NCBI GenBank assembly: GCA_963693285.1
Contig: OY848918.1
Span: 3,539,876 to 3,603,875, forward strand
Direction of reading: 5' to 3'
Source: Xestospongia muta
Taxonomy: Eukaryota; Porifera; Demospongiae; Haplosclerida; Petrosiidae
Length of the DNA stretch: 64,000 nucleotides
Positions 31,233-43,083 of the stretch are shown in pieces. The translations under genes were made by a program, and so were the position numbers. Under the pieces are notes generated by a model. The model was not told where the DNA came from. It did no database searches and worked only from the letters and a program-made list of their open reading frames with translations. Each line of letters opens with the position of its first letter. Position 1 is the first letter of the stretch.

Positions 31233-33497
31233 TCAATATACTACTAGTCTGTTATTACAATGATCACAAACATACAAATATCCTTCTCTGTCAAATGTTA
31301 TTCCATATGGAGAATTAAACTGACCCACACTGCTACCGCGTTCTCCAAAAGATCGTACAAATTTGCCATCAGTAGTGAAGATAGAGATACGATGATTACC
31401 CCACTCTGTAATGTACATTAGATTCTCATCATCAATTATAATCCCTGATGGACATATAAGTTGTCCAGGACCAGATCCTTTAGTACCAAACTGAGACAAA
31501 AACTGTCCATCGGGTGTTAATTTCTGAATACGATGGTTATAAGTGTCGGTTACATATACTAATCCTCGTCTGTCAATAGCAACATCTACTGGACAATTAA
31601 ATTGACCATCGGCTGAGCCTTTGGCACCGAAAGTATGGGAAAAGGTTAAATCAGGATTTAAGACTTGTATACGATGGTTATAATAATCTGCAATATAAAT
31701 ATGTCTAGTTATAGGAGAAATGGTGATACAACAAGGACCATTAAATTCTGTTTTGCTACCTTGTTTACCAACTGATGCAATGAATTTCCCATCCATAGAT
31801 ATCTTCTGGATATTGTGATGATCACCAACAAGAATGAGGTTGTCTGGAATAATGGCTACACCACGGGGATAAGAGAATTTGATATTTCCACCTCCTCCAC
31901 TCTTCTGACCTAAAGATTTCACTTTTTTTCCATCTCTATCCAGTATTGTGACACAGTGCTCCCACAACTCACTTACTATAATATGTCCATCATCAGTCAC
32001 AGCAACTCCCCAAGGTCTATTCAAATTAGGTATAGTATGTACTGGAGTGATGTTATCAAGGTAAGGATTAAAAAGGATCACTAGTGAGGTACCATCAACT
32101 TGTATATCATTAACTCGGACATTAACTTGATAATGACCACGAATTGGAGGACTACAATGTATTGTATACACTCCAGGATGGGTGGTAGTAGTGACTGTAG
32201 CTGTGATGGGTGTAGTTGTACCAACTGGTACTACACTACAACTGAGTGATGATAGAGGAACTGTAAGTAGACTGGAATCACAAAATTGAATAGATAGTGG
32301 GAATGAAACTGTTTTGTTGTTTACTGTGATGTGTTGATGATCAATCGTCTTGATTTTACACTGTTGTAGAACAGTAGATGAGAGGCATATAATATCTCCA
32401 ATATGATGTAGTGTGTCAACAATGTTGCTGTCTTTCTTAAAGTGGAGATTAGCCTTCTCTTTAGGATTAAACTCTTCAATATTAACCTGTTGAGTCACAT
32501 GACTCATACGCTCCATCATTTGTTTCGTAGATATCACTACTTCTTGAGGACTGCCTATCTCAAGACTCTGTTCCACAAATTCTTGGCAATCCTTAAGTTC
32601 ATTCAATCTTCTTTCAGCTGGTTTCTTCTGTTCTGATAACACCTGTAGTTTACTATCAGTGACTGTGTTCACCTCTTTTGTCAATTGTCTCTCAATCTGA
32701 CCAAGGATATCAATCATTTCTTCCACCATGACATGTATGTCCTCTTTGACAACTTCTCCTTGCTCTCTGATCTCATTCTCTCTGTCTGTGAGAGCAGTTA
32801 GGACATCAGTAACAGCAATAATCTTGTCACTTACTGACTTTAGACTTGTTTCCAATTTTTGACAATGTTTGGGATAGCAGTCAGAGACTAAGTCATAATC
32901 ATGATCTCTATGAATACGTACAGTGCAGTCATGACAAATGAGCTCTTCACATGTTCCACAAAAGATCTCCAAAGGTTTATTATGAGTGGAACATTTCATC
33001 TCCTGCTTCACAGGAAGTAATTTAGAGGCAGAGGTTGCTACCTCATCAATACTTGATATCTTATGGTCACCAAAGGGAGCCCACTTCTTGTGAACGTCGA
33101 TACATTCTTGACAGAGAAACTTGGCACATTCTCTGCAGTAGCCTGTGGCATTAGTTGTAGTACAGTTATCACAGGTTACCTGTTGGTGTCCTGATACTTT
33201 TATCATTAGATTGTAGACCTCCTTGAGGTTGTTAATTTGGAAGGCCACAGGAAAACCAACTGCTTCGGTTTGTTGAGGTAACTGGGTACGATGACGACAA
33301 GTAGGACAAGAGATGAAGTAGTTATCTCCTTGAGGACGCAATGGTAAGCCCTCCAGACAATGTTGACAGAAAGAATGGAGACATGGTAAGGTCTTAGGGT
33401 TAGTATAGAGGTCAAGACATATAGCACAGGTGAGCTGTTCCTCTAGTTTCTTGATAGCTGTAGAGGAGGATGTACTGGGTAATGTTTTCTCTGCCAT
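31233..33497 (-). CDS. TRIM-NHL E3 ubiquitin ligase-like protein, 754 aa
   Basis: Intronless, reverse strand. The frame opens at 33524, but the ATG at 33497 (MAEKTLPSTSSSTAIKK) gives the family N-terminus. RING (C24 onward, CAICLDLYTNPKTLPC), B-box 1 (VTCDNCTTTNATGYCREC), B-box 2 (CSTHNKPLEIFC), coiled coil, filamin domain and six NHL repeats. Closest to the gene at 27285-29540, with matching NHL text and 3' flank. The family role (RING ubiquitin ligase with NHL propeller) is inferred; all RING and B-box ligands are intact. Confidence 0.93.
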   Translation of the reverse strand: MAEKTLPSTSSSTAIKKLEEQLTCAICLDLYTNPKTLPCLHSFCQHCLEGLPLRPQGDNYFISCPTCRHRTQLPQQTEAVGFPVAFQINNLKEVYNLMIKVSGHQQVTCDNCTTTNATGYCRECAKFLCQECIDVHKKWAPFGDHKISSIDEVATSASKLLPVKQEMKCSTHNKPLEIFCGTCEELICHDCTVRIHRDHDYDLVSDCYPKHCQKLETSLKSVSDKIIAVTDVLTALTDRENEIREQGEVVKEDIHVMVEEMIDILGQIERQLTKEVNTVTDSKLQVLSEQKKPAERRLNELKDCQEFVEQSLEIGSPQEVVISTKQMMERMSHVTQQVNIEEFNPKEKANLHFKKDSNIVDTLHHIGDIICLSSTVLQQCKIKTIDHQHITVNNKTVSFPLSIQFCDSSLLTVPLSSLSCSVVPVGTTTPITATVTTTTHPGVYTIHCSPPIRGHYQVNVRVNDIQVDGTSLVILFNPYLDNITPVHTIPNLNRPWGVAVTDDGHIIVSELWEHCVTILDRDGKKVKSLGQKSGGGGNIKFSYPRGVAIIPDNLILVGDHHNIQKISMDGKFIASVGKQGSKTEFNGPCCITISPITRHIYIADYYNHRIQVLNPDLTFSHTFGAKGSADGQFNCPVDVAIDRRGLVYVTDTYNHRIQKLTPDGQFLSQFGTKGSGPGQLICPSGIIIDDENLMYITEWGNHRISIFTTDGKFVRSFGERGSSVGQFNSPYGITFDREGYLYVCDHCNNRLVVY

Positions 33498-34020
33498 GTA
33501 ACAGGACTTAAAATAGTAGTACAAACAGTTAACCTGACTATTATAAAAACAGTTGTGGAATTTGAAATATCTATATTGTAATGAAAACTATTACAACCAT
33601 AATTATTAATGCCATGATAACTACCTTGCTCTACTGAGGACAGTGAGAACACTAAAGTAAGTGAATTGTCTAAACTCAGACATTTATTTTGATAGGGCCA
33701 TAAATACTAAATTGAAAATGCTCTGGATAACAAGTCAATGTGACCACATTCCAACCTCATTGCGGAGCAGTAGAGGCCAAAGAGAGAGAGAGATGTTGGA
33801 GTCACTAAATAGATCTGTTGTATTGTTATTATTTTAAACTGTTTAGTGGAAAAAACAATTTACATCAATAGCCTGTAAAATAATGAACGAAAACATACCA
33901 CAGTCTATAATAAAATAGCGTTTCTAGTAATGATTATATATTCACAACAAAATAGCACTAAATGAAAAATGCACATGATTAAAGAGATTATATTTATCAA
34001 GTATTGTGAGGAGAACAACA
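33498..34020. other. intergenic between TRIM and gamma-glutamyl hydrolase genes
   Basis: Tail-side of one reverse gene and promoter-side of the other. No further exon or repeat recognised beyond a short GA run at 33780. Confidence 0.6.
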
Positions 34021-35880
34021 TTAAAAGTAATATTTTTGTTCAAAACTTGATGACTGTCCTGTATAAGTCACAGGATAATTATAAATCAGTGCAGATGCTT
34101 CTTCATCTACACTGTCAAAATGATGTTCACTTTTCCGAGCTTCGTTGACAAAGAAATTAGCGGCAGTTTGTGCTATCACAACAGCATGGTAAGAATGGTT
34201 GATACCTTCTTTGGTTGTCCACTCAAATATGTTCTTCTCTGGATGCCATTGAGTACCATAGAAAGGATACTTGATAGCTAGAGAAAAGAGAGAGAAGATC
34301 GGTGCGTATCAGTGAGTTAGTAGTTTAGTCTTACCTTCCATTGATGATACAAATTGTTTGCCTTCACGATCAACGTTTGTAGACAGTACATCATAGAACT
34401 GATTTAACTGACTAGATTGGAATTTCTGGTAAAGGAATATAGTCAACTATCAGTTATGACCTGAAGGATGTATTGATACATAACGCTAAGCTCTATGACT
34501 CCCTACACAAGTAATTTTGAACTAAAAGGACTACACATAGGGAAGGTCTATAATAGAGCTATGTTGAGATAAAAGTCTTTTATAAAAGTTTCATTTTAGA
34601 ATGACCTTAATTCTTTATAGAACTAGTTTATATTGCACTACAAATATTTGACAATATAAATACGTAACATACATTGAGTACAGATTTAAATTGTGAACTA
34701 ATTACCTGAGGCGTCACACCAAAATGATGATTATTCATTGTCAATGGCTCTGTTGCTAACCACCTCATTGAGTCTACTGTATAACTTGAGTACAGACGAC
34801 TTTGGTAAGCAGCTGGATTAATTTAAATAGAAACAAGTATATATAGTATAATATTTTATATTATCTTACCATCAGTAAAGTTCAGTGGTATACTGTAGTT
34901 CTCTGAGTCAAATATACCATGTAGTACCTTGTCAGTACCAGCCTGTAAAACACACAACAGCTGGAACCCAAGACAAGTACCCCACAATGGAAAGTAATCA
35001 CCTTTATCGTTAGCCTATAATAATAAAGAAAAGATATTACACATGTACATTGAAAGTAGAAAGTAATTACTTACATTAGCCTATAATAATAAAGATAAGA
35101 TATTAGACTTGTGCATATTCATAATGGAAAGTGATTACTTTATCATTAGTCTATCATAGTAAGATAAGATATTACACATGTTCCATTATCAGTACATGTA
35201 CATTTGTAATATCTTATCTGTGTTATTATAGGCTAACATGATAAAGTCATTACTTCCATTATGAGTACACGTAAAGTAATCACTTTTATAGTGTATTGTG
35301 TCTCTCTGTTATAACATATATTATGTCTAAGTACCTCTTTTGCTAGTTCAAACATTATCTTCCCTACATCCAAGTAATCAGAGTCATTTAATGACACACC
35401 TCCTCCTGGAAACAGGACTCTAATACCAAAGACATATAAAAGAGAAAGTAATGTATCAGTATGACCACACCTACCCATTAATGGAATTAAATAAATAACG
35501 TAAATCATCTTGTGATGCATTGTTGCTTTGTGATAGTTAAGGTAAATATAGTACTGTGAAAATTAATAACTACATCCTTATATATCACATCATAAACTTT
35601 TGTATAGAGGGTGGGGTTATGTAAGACCACACCCACATCACTAATTATAAGTTGGATACAAAATGGGTACAACTTGTCCTCCAGCAGACTCAATATATTT
35701 GACATACGACGCTGCAATATAGGACCCACCTCCAGTTTTCTTCTCTGAGACTATACCTATAAGTCAGATCACATGATATTAGTGTAATAGTCACATGATC
35801 AAAGACTGACCTATAATTGGTCTCAGGTTGAGTGAGTAAACTTCAACTAACAGAACAAAAAACAATAACACTTGTTTCAT
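34021..35880 (-). CDS. GGH: gamma-glutamyl hydrolase, 8 exons, 300 aa
   Basis: Exons read on -: 35880-35811, 35756-35660, 35525-35475, 35419-35335, 35014-34870, 34812-34706, 34425-34335, 34277-34021; total 903 nt with a stop, every join GT-AG. Signal peptide [16 protein letters not shown], then [36 protein letters not shown]. The class-I glutamine-amidotransferase-like nucleophile is C115 (LWGTCLGFQ), with H227 and E229 in [22 protein letters not shown] is a further family block. The enzyme removes gamma-linked glutamates from folate and antifolate polyglutamates in lysosomes or after secretion. Length fits animal family members (about 300-320 aa). The acceptor of exon 3 is the least certain boundary. 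Confidence 0.9.
35015..35300. repeat. degenerate copies of the GGH exon-5 acceptor region
   Basis: In GGH intron 4. Motifs like GGAAAGTAATCAC...TTAGCCTATAATAATAAAG (the exon-5 start with its acceptor) recur at ~35062-35100 and ~35127-35170, and inverted at ~35215-35275. They are decayed local duplications that may carry decoy acceptors. Confidence 0.65.
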
Positions 35881-36150
35881 GATAATTACTGTCTACTCAG
35901 CATTTAATGAAGTGCTGAATAAGCAATTTGGGTTGGGTCAAAATTTACATATATAAATGGCACTGTTATATCAGTATAATATGGTGTGGTATATGATGTT
36001 ATTGTGGAGATACTAACTCTGGTAACACTGTGCTACTATTATTAATTCCAGTCGAAAGTCACCTCTACAATTTGGTAATGTTGAAGCTGGAGATCAGAGT
36101 GGCTCAAATAGAGAAGTGTTTGTAATGTCTATGTATGTTGATGGAGGAGT
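35881..36150. other. 5' flank of GGH
   Basis: AT-rich, probable promoter area of the reverse-strand GGH. No defined element recognised. Confidence 0.4.
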
Positions 36151-36159
36151 AACTATATA

Positions 36160-36357
36160 GGAGAGTTTGTTTGCTTTGTATATCATCAATGTTACTTATG
36201 GATGAGAACTACTTGCACAGAACACTACATCTTCTACAACATGGCAGTACTGTGAGTGTCCCAGTCAATTTGGTACATGTACAATTAGTGTAGCTGGTAA
36301 TAACTCAGCTGGAGAAGGAGAGATAACTATTACATCAGTAACACTACCTACAGGTAT
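36160..36357 (+). pseudogene. FN3 exon relic
   Basis: Translates in pieces to YIINVTYG, CPSQFGTCTISVAGNNSAGE and GEITITSVTLPTG, which is the FN3 exon of the mosaic gene (37959-38237), with stops in the first half. Followed by a donor-like GTATGATAATGTGG, as in the live gene. Confidence 0.75.
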
Positions 36358-36379
36358 GATAATGTGGTTAGTTATTGTG

Positions 36380-37140
36380 TTATTGTACAAATATTGACTG
36401 GCCAGCTACTCAAGTTATTTGGAATAAAGATTTTAAAAGAGTTTGTTTATTTGCTGTGTATAGTAGTAATAGAGAATCTTGTTCAGGATCTAGAAATACT
36501 GGTAAGTCTTAAAACTAACAGTATTATATTAATGCTTTTTTATTGCTCTATGACTCTCTATGTATTATATGATATAAGACTATTGTGTTCAGTAAATAAT
36601 GCTATATTTAAGACACAATGTATGCTGTTTGTATTAACAGTTCAACATTGCATCCATTATATTAGGAAATTATTTGTCAACACATGAAGTTCTGAAAGCA
36701 ACACTAGTTGTTATTATGAAAAAGTGATGTTGACAATTGTTTTTAACTTTTACTCCACTTTCTTATTGTATCAATAGAAGTCTTGCCGTTAGAATAACAG
36801 GTTACAATAACAGGTTACAATATCACTGTCACCTATAATAATACTGACTGGCCAGCTACTCAAGTTATTCAGAATAAAAATGACAATACATCAAAAGCTG
36901 GAGGTTAAAATGCCAAGTGTTATGTTCGGACAAAGTTAACAGTGATTATTAAAATATGTAAGTTATATGTAGTATCTACGTCTATGAACTACTAGGAATG
37001 TCAAGTGAAAACAATATCATAACGATGATGTTATCAATATTGATATTAGTTCTGTTACTGTACAATCTGCCGGGGATATTACAGTTGCCATGACAAATAT
37101 GGGTTTAACTAATGCAGGTGATTCACGTACACTTAATTGT
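36380..37140 (+). pseudogene. further FN3-like remnants
   Basis: TTGACTGGCCAGCTACTCAAG occurs at ~36396 and ~36846. The second context reads YNITVTYNNTDWPATQVIQ, and 37020-37120 reads DVINIDISSVTVQSAGDITV. These look like strands of an FN3-type domain in a decayed paralogue. Frames are broken. Confidence 0.5.
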
Positions 37141-37459
37141 ATTTATTGGTGTAGTATATTTAATTAAGTAGTCAGTATTTAGTCTAACCAATGATAGAAA
37201 AACTGGATCAAGTTACAGGCTTTTAAAATATAATATGATTAACTTTCCATTATATTGTGGTTAACACTCCACTATATATGTATAGTAGTAGTAGATATTA
37301 CAATTCACTATTGTTATATAAACTTTACTCTACTATACAAGTACTTCACAATGCATTGATTTCATCTCCTCTCACAGTAAGAGTCCACGGACATAACTAT
37401 AGTCATATACTGTCAGTGTATTTGTAGTGATGTAATAATGATGTAATGATAAACTCACT

Positions 37460-37910
37460 ATGGATCTAGTGAAGACAACATGGCTACTACTGATATTGTT
37501 AGTATCTATTATATTAAAATGTACAGGTATGATTATATTAATAACTAATGTATTATTTTATTTAGTTTTATTATATAGGTGTTCAGTTCATATTTACTCC
37601 ATCTCCTAACATTGGAGTCTATCAACTAGCACATTACCAATGTTCAGCTAATCATACTGGTGGGACTGTTACTTGGCTTGTTAATGGAACAAGTTCAAAT
37701 GATGATAATATTATTCAACTTGGCATTGTTACAAATGGAGCAGGATCACCTAACTCCAGTCTTACCATACTTGGATATCCTCAATATAACAATACAGTAG
37801 TGAGATGTGTTGCTTTTGGATTTGTGAATGGTAATATTTATTTTGACTCCAGTGAATCAACTCTGAGAATACAAGGTATAACTAAACATTACTCTTTTAA
37901 TTTGATATGA

Positions 37911-37958
<48 letters not shown>

Positions 37959-40900
37959 GTAAACTTTCAGAAGTTGGCAACTTAACATGTACCAGACAAG
38001 GTCACAGTTGTATAAACTGTTTCTGGTCTCCTCCTTTCTCTCTTGATGGAGTACCTATCTATAGTTATATTATTAATGTCACTAATGAAGGAGATAATAC
38101 ACATTATACTACAACTACTAATACTACCAGCTGGATCTATTGTCCCAGTCAATTTGGTACATATGCAATTAGTATAGCTGGTAATAATTCAGCTGGAGAA
38201 GGAGAAATAAGTACTACATCAGTAACACTACCTACAGGTATGATAATGTGGTTTATTATGTGTCTTATTGGTACTTTGTTTAAATTTTCCATACAGATAC
38301 TTGTAGTCTCCTTCCTGATACTGGTCCATGTAAGGGGAGGTACCCACGATGGTTTTATAATTCTACCTCAAGGCAGTGTGAATTATTTTCTTATGGAGGA
38401 TGTAATGGAAATAGAAACCGATTTAGTTCTTTAAAGGAGTGTATTAATAGTTGTGGTATGTCCAACATTGTATATATCTGTATGTGTTAATAAACATGCA
38501 TAAACCAGTATTAGCCAGTATAAATCTATATAAACCTGTATGAATCAGTATATTTAATATAGTATAAACTCTAGTATGTACCAGTATAATCCATGTAAAC
38601 CAGTATGAACAAGTATAAACTAGTATGAACCAGTATAAACCAGTATAAACCAGTATAAACCAGTATGAACTAGTATAACTTATGACTTTATTTTGTCACT
38701 AATATAAGATAAATGATGTTTAATATTTAATTTTAACAAAATCTTTTAATTTCATATAGGTTGTACTAATGGTTCTTTAATGATTTGTCATGGTGATCCT
38801 TGCAAGACAAAATCATGTTCTGGTCATCCTGATGCTGTATGTCAGTACGATACATGTACATGTACTACCAGGTACTATGATCAGTTTATTGAAGTCACTA
38901 ATGAGTGTGGTAAATATAACATACTATATTATAAATGATGTCAACATGTTACTATATTTAGATACATGTAGATTACCTCCTGTCATGTTACTATATTTAG
39001 ATACATGCATATTACCTCCTGTCACTGGTTCGTGTACTAGATCTGTCACTCGTTGGTACTTTAATCATATGTTAGGGAAATGTCAGTCGTTTATATATAG
39101 TGGTTGTGATGGTAAGAGTAATAATTTTGAATCTCTTGAAAAGTGTGTTCAAACTTGTGGTAAGTTATAGGATAATTTATAACTTCCTAAAATATTTTTA
39201 ATTTTTCACCTTCCATTATTTAATTAGATTTTATTTTATAGATGCGTCATGTGATCCAGGACAGGCTGTCACTTGTTTCCACGATCCATGTGATAATAAA
39301 CATTGTCCTAATATTCCTAATACAGTGTGTGTGTCAAAATCTTGTGGAGAATGTTCAGTACATTTTTATAATACAACAGGAGATGATGTCACTGATTTGT
39401 GTAGTAAGTAATGATATATCTACTTTATATTGTAAAATATTAACATGATATTGTCCTACTTCAGGATAATCTGCTAACATAACATATACATAATACAATA
39501 TAAAGTAGATGTATCATTACTTATTATAACATATACGGGTTTGGAATTAATGATTTTAAGTTATTATAAGCTCAGGATCCATGAAAATCCTTGATAATGA
39601 TATATCTGTTTTATATTGTAATATAATAACATGAAATGTCATATTTCAGGATTATCTACTTAGTTATTCAAAAGTTTAACATAGGTTTACAGGTTTAGAA
39701 TTAATGATTTAAAGTTATAATATTGCTCGTTATAACATACTATATTCTCATTGTATAGTTGATTGTCCTTCTAATAAACCAGCTGTATTTTGTCATATTG
39801 ACATATGTAACTATCAGACTTGTCCTAATGTTCCACAAGCCAAGTGCAAGTTAGACATATGTGGTGGATGTCAGGCACGATTCTATCTAAATGATACTGA
39901 AGTAACAGATGAGTGCAGTAAATATTGTACTAATATACTGAGCACGTGTACTGTTGTCTCTGTCTGTCTCTCTCGTAGTGTCTTGTGAGGCAAGAGGACA
40001 AATCTTTAAGCCATGTGGTGGATCATGTACATATACATGTAATGATGCTCTTTTACAACGTCCACATGTATGTTTACCATATTGTAAACCAGGATGTGAA
40101 TGTCCTACTGGACAAGTAAGTTATCAACTTATAATAGAACACAGTCACATTAAATATAGTGGATAGCTTAAATAAAGTGTAAGCTCTATAATGATATCAT
40201 TGTGGAAACATTTACATAACTTTTACCTCCAAAGTAAAGACTGTTAACTTCTTATTACTTAATACTTCAATGAAGTAACTCACTATTATTTGACTATATC
40301 ATTTAGATACTTGATACTACAAATAAGAGATGTGTTTGTAAAGATCAGTGTCCATGTCAATCATGTGATCCTGTACCCAACAATTGTACACATATTATTA
40401 CACCAACTACTGATCAATGTAACTGTTCATATTGTGCAGGTATTTTATATGTTATAAGTTAATATTGTAAGTATTTTGTTTATATAGATTGTACTGTTTT
40501 TGGTCAGGTATATGAAGAACCACGTCGTAGTTGTCCTAGGACATGTAGTAATCCTCGCTTATATTGTATCAGTGATAATCTGCCAGGTTGTAGTTGTCCA
40601 AGAGGTCAAGTTATCAATGAAATAAATAATAGTTGTGTTCACCTCAATGATTGTCCTAGTAAGAAAGAGTATAGTACATTACACTATTTGTTATTAATGT
40701 ATTTAGAACCTGATCCTTGTAAACTACCACCTGAAAAAGGACCATTTGATGGTAAAATCAAACGATACTATTTTAATTCAACTAGTGGATTATGTTTACC
40801 ATTTATATACGGTGGATGTTTTGGTAATGATAATAACTTCTTTTCACAGTATCTCTGTGAACAACAGTGTAGTGGTCAGTTAACACTATATGAGGGAAAA

Positions 40901-41363
40901 AATATCATTGATTTCTTTAAGCAGATTGTTATCCGGTATGTAGTCAAGAATTTTGTTCAATAAACAGACAAGCAACATGTTCCATGTATGTCAAGAGTAC
41001 ATTTATTATAATGTTCCTTTCTTTACATATAGAGCCTCCTCTTTACCTGGTAGTAATTCTAATTGTCCAGGAGGTTGTGCTATCTCTAACTGTTTAGCTT
41101 GTTACTATTCATATAATGAGCTTCCCTCTCCACAGTTACCTTCATCATGTCCTCAACAATGTAATATGACTAAAGATAAAGCAGATGAGAATTGTATGAC
41201 AAAGTGGGGTCGTTGTATCTATGGAACTCACTTAAAGATATATAAATCAGTAAGTGGTACATGTTATAATAACTTTAATATATTATATAATAACCAACGA
41301 CAGGTGCTATCTCATGAAAGAAATGATAAGACCTTTCGTTGTTGGGCTCATCAATGCCCTTAG
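37460..41363 (+). CDS. secreted Ig/FN3/Kunitz/TIL mosaic protein, 14 exons, 810 aa
   Basis: Exons: 37460-37526, 37579-37875, 37959-38237, 38297-38455, 38760-38909, 39001-39159, 39242-39403, 39759-39917, 39979-40115, 40307-40439, 40488-40658, 40707-40874, 40925-40985, 41033-41363; total 2433 nt, open throughout, all GT-AG. Signal peptide (1-22); Ig-like (23-121); FN3 (122-214, NNSAGEGEIS); Kunitz 1 (215-267, CK at the reactive site, YGGCNGNRNRF); a six-Cys module (268-317); Kunitz 2 (318-370); two more six-Cys modules (371-477, CGGCQARFY type); TIL-type Cys-rich regions (478-624); Kunitz 3 (625-680); Cys-rich C-terminus (681-810). No membrane segment after the signal. Likely an extracellular protease-inhibitor or matrix protein. 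Kunitz 3 has lost the second cysteine (GPFDG for GPC). Confidence 0.83.
37911..37957. repeat. (CT)n microsatellite forming a polypyrimidine tract
   Basis: About 23 CT units ending directly in the AG acceptor of exon 3 of the mosaic gene. Confidence 0.95.
38490..38680. repeat. CCAGTATAAA minisatellite
   Basis: About fifteen imperfect copies of a 10-12-bp unit (CCAGTATAAA, CCAGTATGAA, CTAGTATAAA) in intron 4 of the mosaic gene. Confidence 0.9.
38944..39021. repeat. 39-bp tandem duplication of a splice acceptor
   Basis: ATGTTACTATATTTAGATAC and the following codons occur twice, 39 bp apart, giving acceptors at 38961 and 39000. Both keep the frame: the upstream one would add 13 residues containing a second DTC-LPPV. 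Confidence 0.85.
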
Positions 41364-41823
41364 TCTGAATGAAGTTATGTTAGTTCATAATCATAGTCAT
41401 TGTTTTGTTTAGCAGTATTAGTAATGCTACTTAAACAAGTACTGTTGTTGATTTTTTTCTTTGATTTTTAAGAGCTTTTTTAATTTCGATATTGAATAAT
41501 GTTGATCATTTTTTGTGATTGTCAAAAAACAGTGCTGTACCTACTATATATCAATATATGTACTAGTACATGCTAGTATTAGAAATGACATGCCCACTAG
41601 TCTACCTGTGTAGCATAAACAATTATAACAACATTCTTGTATTGAGGTATAACTTGATGTGGGAGAGTATCTGTTAGTGGATTAACAGGAGATGAAAGGG
41701 ACCATTTAATGACACAACACTCCTCCTTTGACATACTTAGCTAAAGTAATAGCAATAATAATAATTCACGATACAGTACATATAGAGTATGTGATAAAAT
41801 TATTATTGGTGTAGTATATTTAC

Positions 41824-42312
41824 TTAAGTATAGTCAGTATTTTGTCTAACCAATAATAGAGAACATATCACATTAGCTTCATAAGAACCAAAGGAAACAT
41901 TTTGACAGATTTTACCACAAATACCACAAAAGATGTCAACTATACTTCAACTATCGGATTGAGATGGTAAGTATTAACCAGATCTTATTAACTTAGAGGA
42001 AGTGCTCCAATACCTAATTAATAAATAGAAAATCATTAAGACATTATATCATTTTATTTAGTTAAGGGGCTTAATATTCTATAACCTCCTTCATTTCTTG
42101 ACTAGACTAGTTATATTTTTATGGACATATCTTGATGAGAACATGAAAGAGTTATATTATAATACAAGTCTAACAAAAGATAACTTCCAAATTTTCACAG
42201 TGTTTATTATATTATTTTAATGGCTCATTTAGTTACTAACTACCATACCTTGTCCATTGATAGTTGAGAACAGAACAAGAAATCCAATAAAATAGAGAAA
42301 TGTATGTTTCAT
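41824..42312 (-). CDS. possible two-exon small secreted peptide, 59 aa
   Basis: On -, exon 42312-42249 encodes MKHTFLYFIGFLVLFSTING, a convincing signal peptide, and ends CAAG before GTATGG (phase 1). A possible second exon 41939-41824 after ATAG gives VDIFCGICGKICQNVSFG and continues to a stop with five cysteines in all; total 180 nt. The first exon is believable. The second is only one of several possibilities, and its tail falls in a dispersed repeat (also at 37141). Confidence 0.3.
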
Positions 42313-42519
42313 GGTCATTATAGCAACATTATATATAGGACCCTTTGTTTTATGAATATGGGAAATATGTCTAATTGTAAAATTTGACAATTTTGAAATC
42401 TCTAGTACTAATTTCAGTATTATAATAAGTCTAATTTTTTTGTTACTGATCATTTGGAAATGCATGAAATAAACAAAACTTAGCATACTTAAAGATATTA
42501 ATATTATAGAAAAATATCG

Positions 42520-43083
42520 AACAGCAGAGACATATGTCCATGCTATACTTCAAGAAGAATATTTCATTGTGATCAGCTATATTTCTATGTATTTAGTCTC
42601 AACATAAATTGAAGTAAATAGCCACAATTATATAGTTCATAAATATTAACTAGACTATCTATAATACTACCTACAATTAATAATCTGATGATATAGTATA
42701 TATACAATATATAAAATTAACTAGACCAGACATAATAAATTAATATTACCTATAATTAAATCTCTTAGAGTATTCTTCATAATCTCCATATTCTTATTGT
42801 ATAGTGTACGGCAAGCATGCAGGTCTGCATGAGCTATTTAGATGTATCATATACATTATATACTACTATCTATCATATATTACATGGCTCAAAAAATACA
42901 ATGAAAACGCTTTTCTCACTGATGTCCATATGGACATCATTGACATATTACTTATGAATGTTATCACGTGGTGATAAGTATTCATTATTCTTGCCTCAAA
43001 TCTTTTTTGGAAGCGGCGCCCCGTTAACTTATTTAAACACGTGAAATTAAGCGTTAAAGGTACTTAGAATCGACTACTTTGAA
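42520..43083. other. intergenic and 5' flank of the EGF-family gene
   Basis: No gene seen. A GC-rich island (GGAAGCGGCGCCCCG near 43010) and a palindromic ATCACGTGGTGAT near 42964 lie within 120 bp of the start codon and are the most promoter-like features. Confidence 0.4.

Noticed and set aside
36364..36687. 107-aa ORF
   Set aside because: AT-rich hydrophobic translation with no domain; it overlaps FN3 remnants in other frames.
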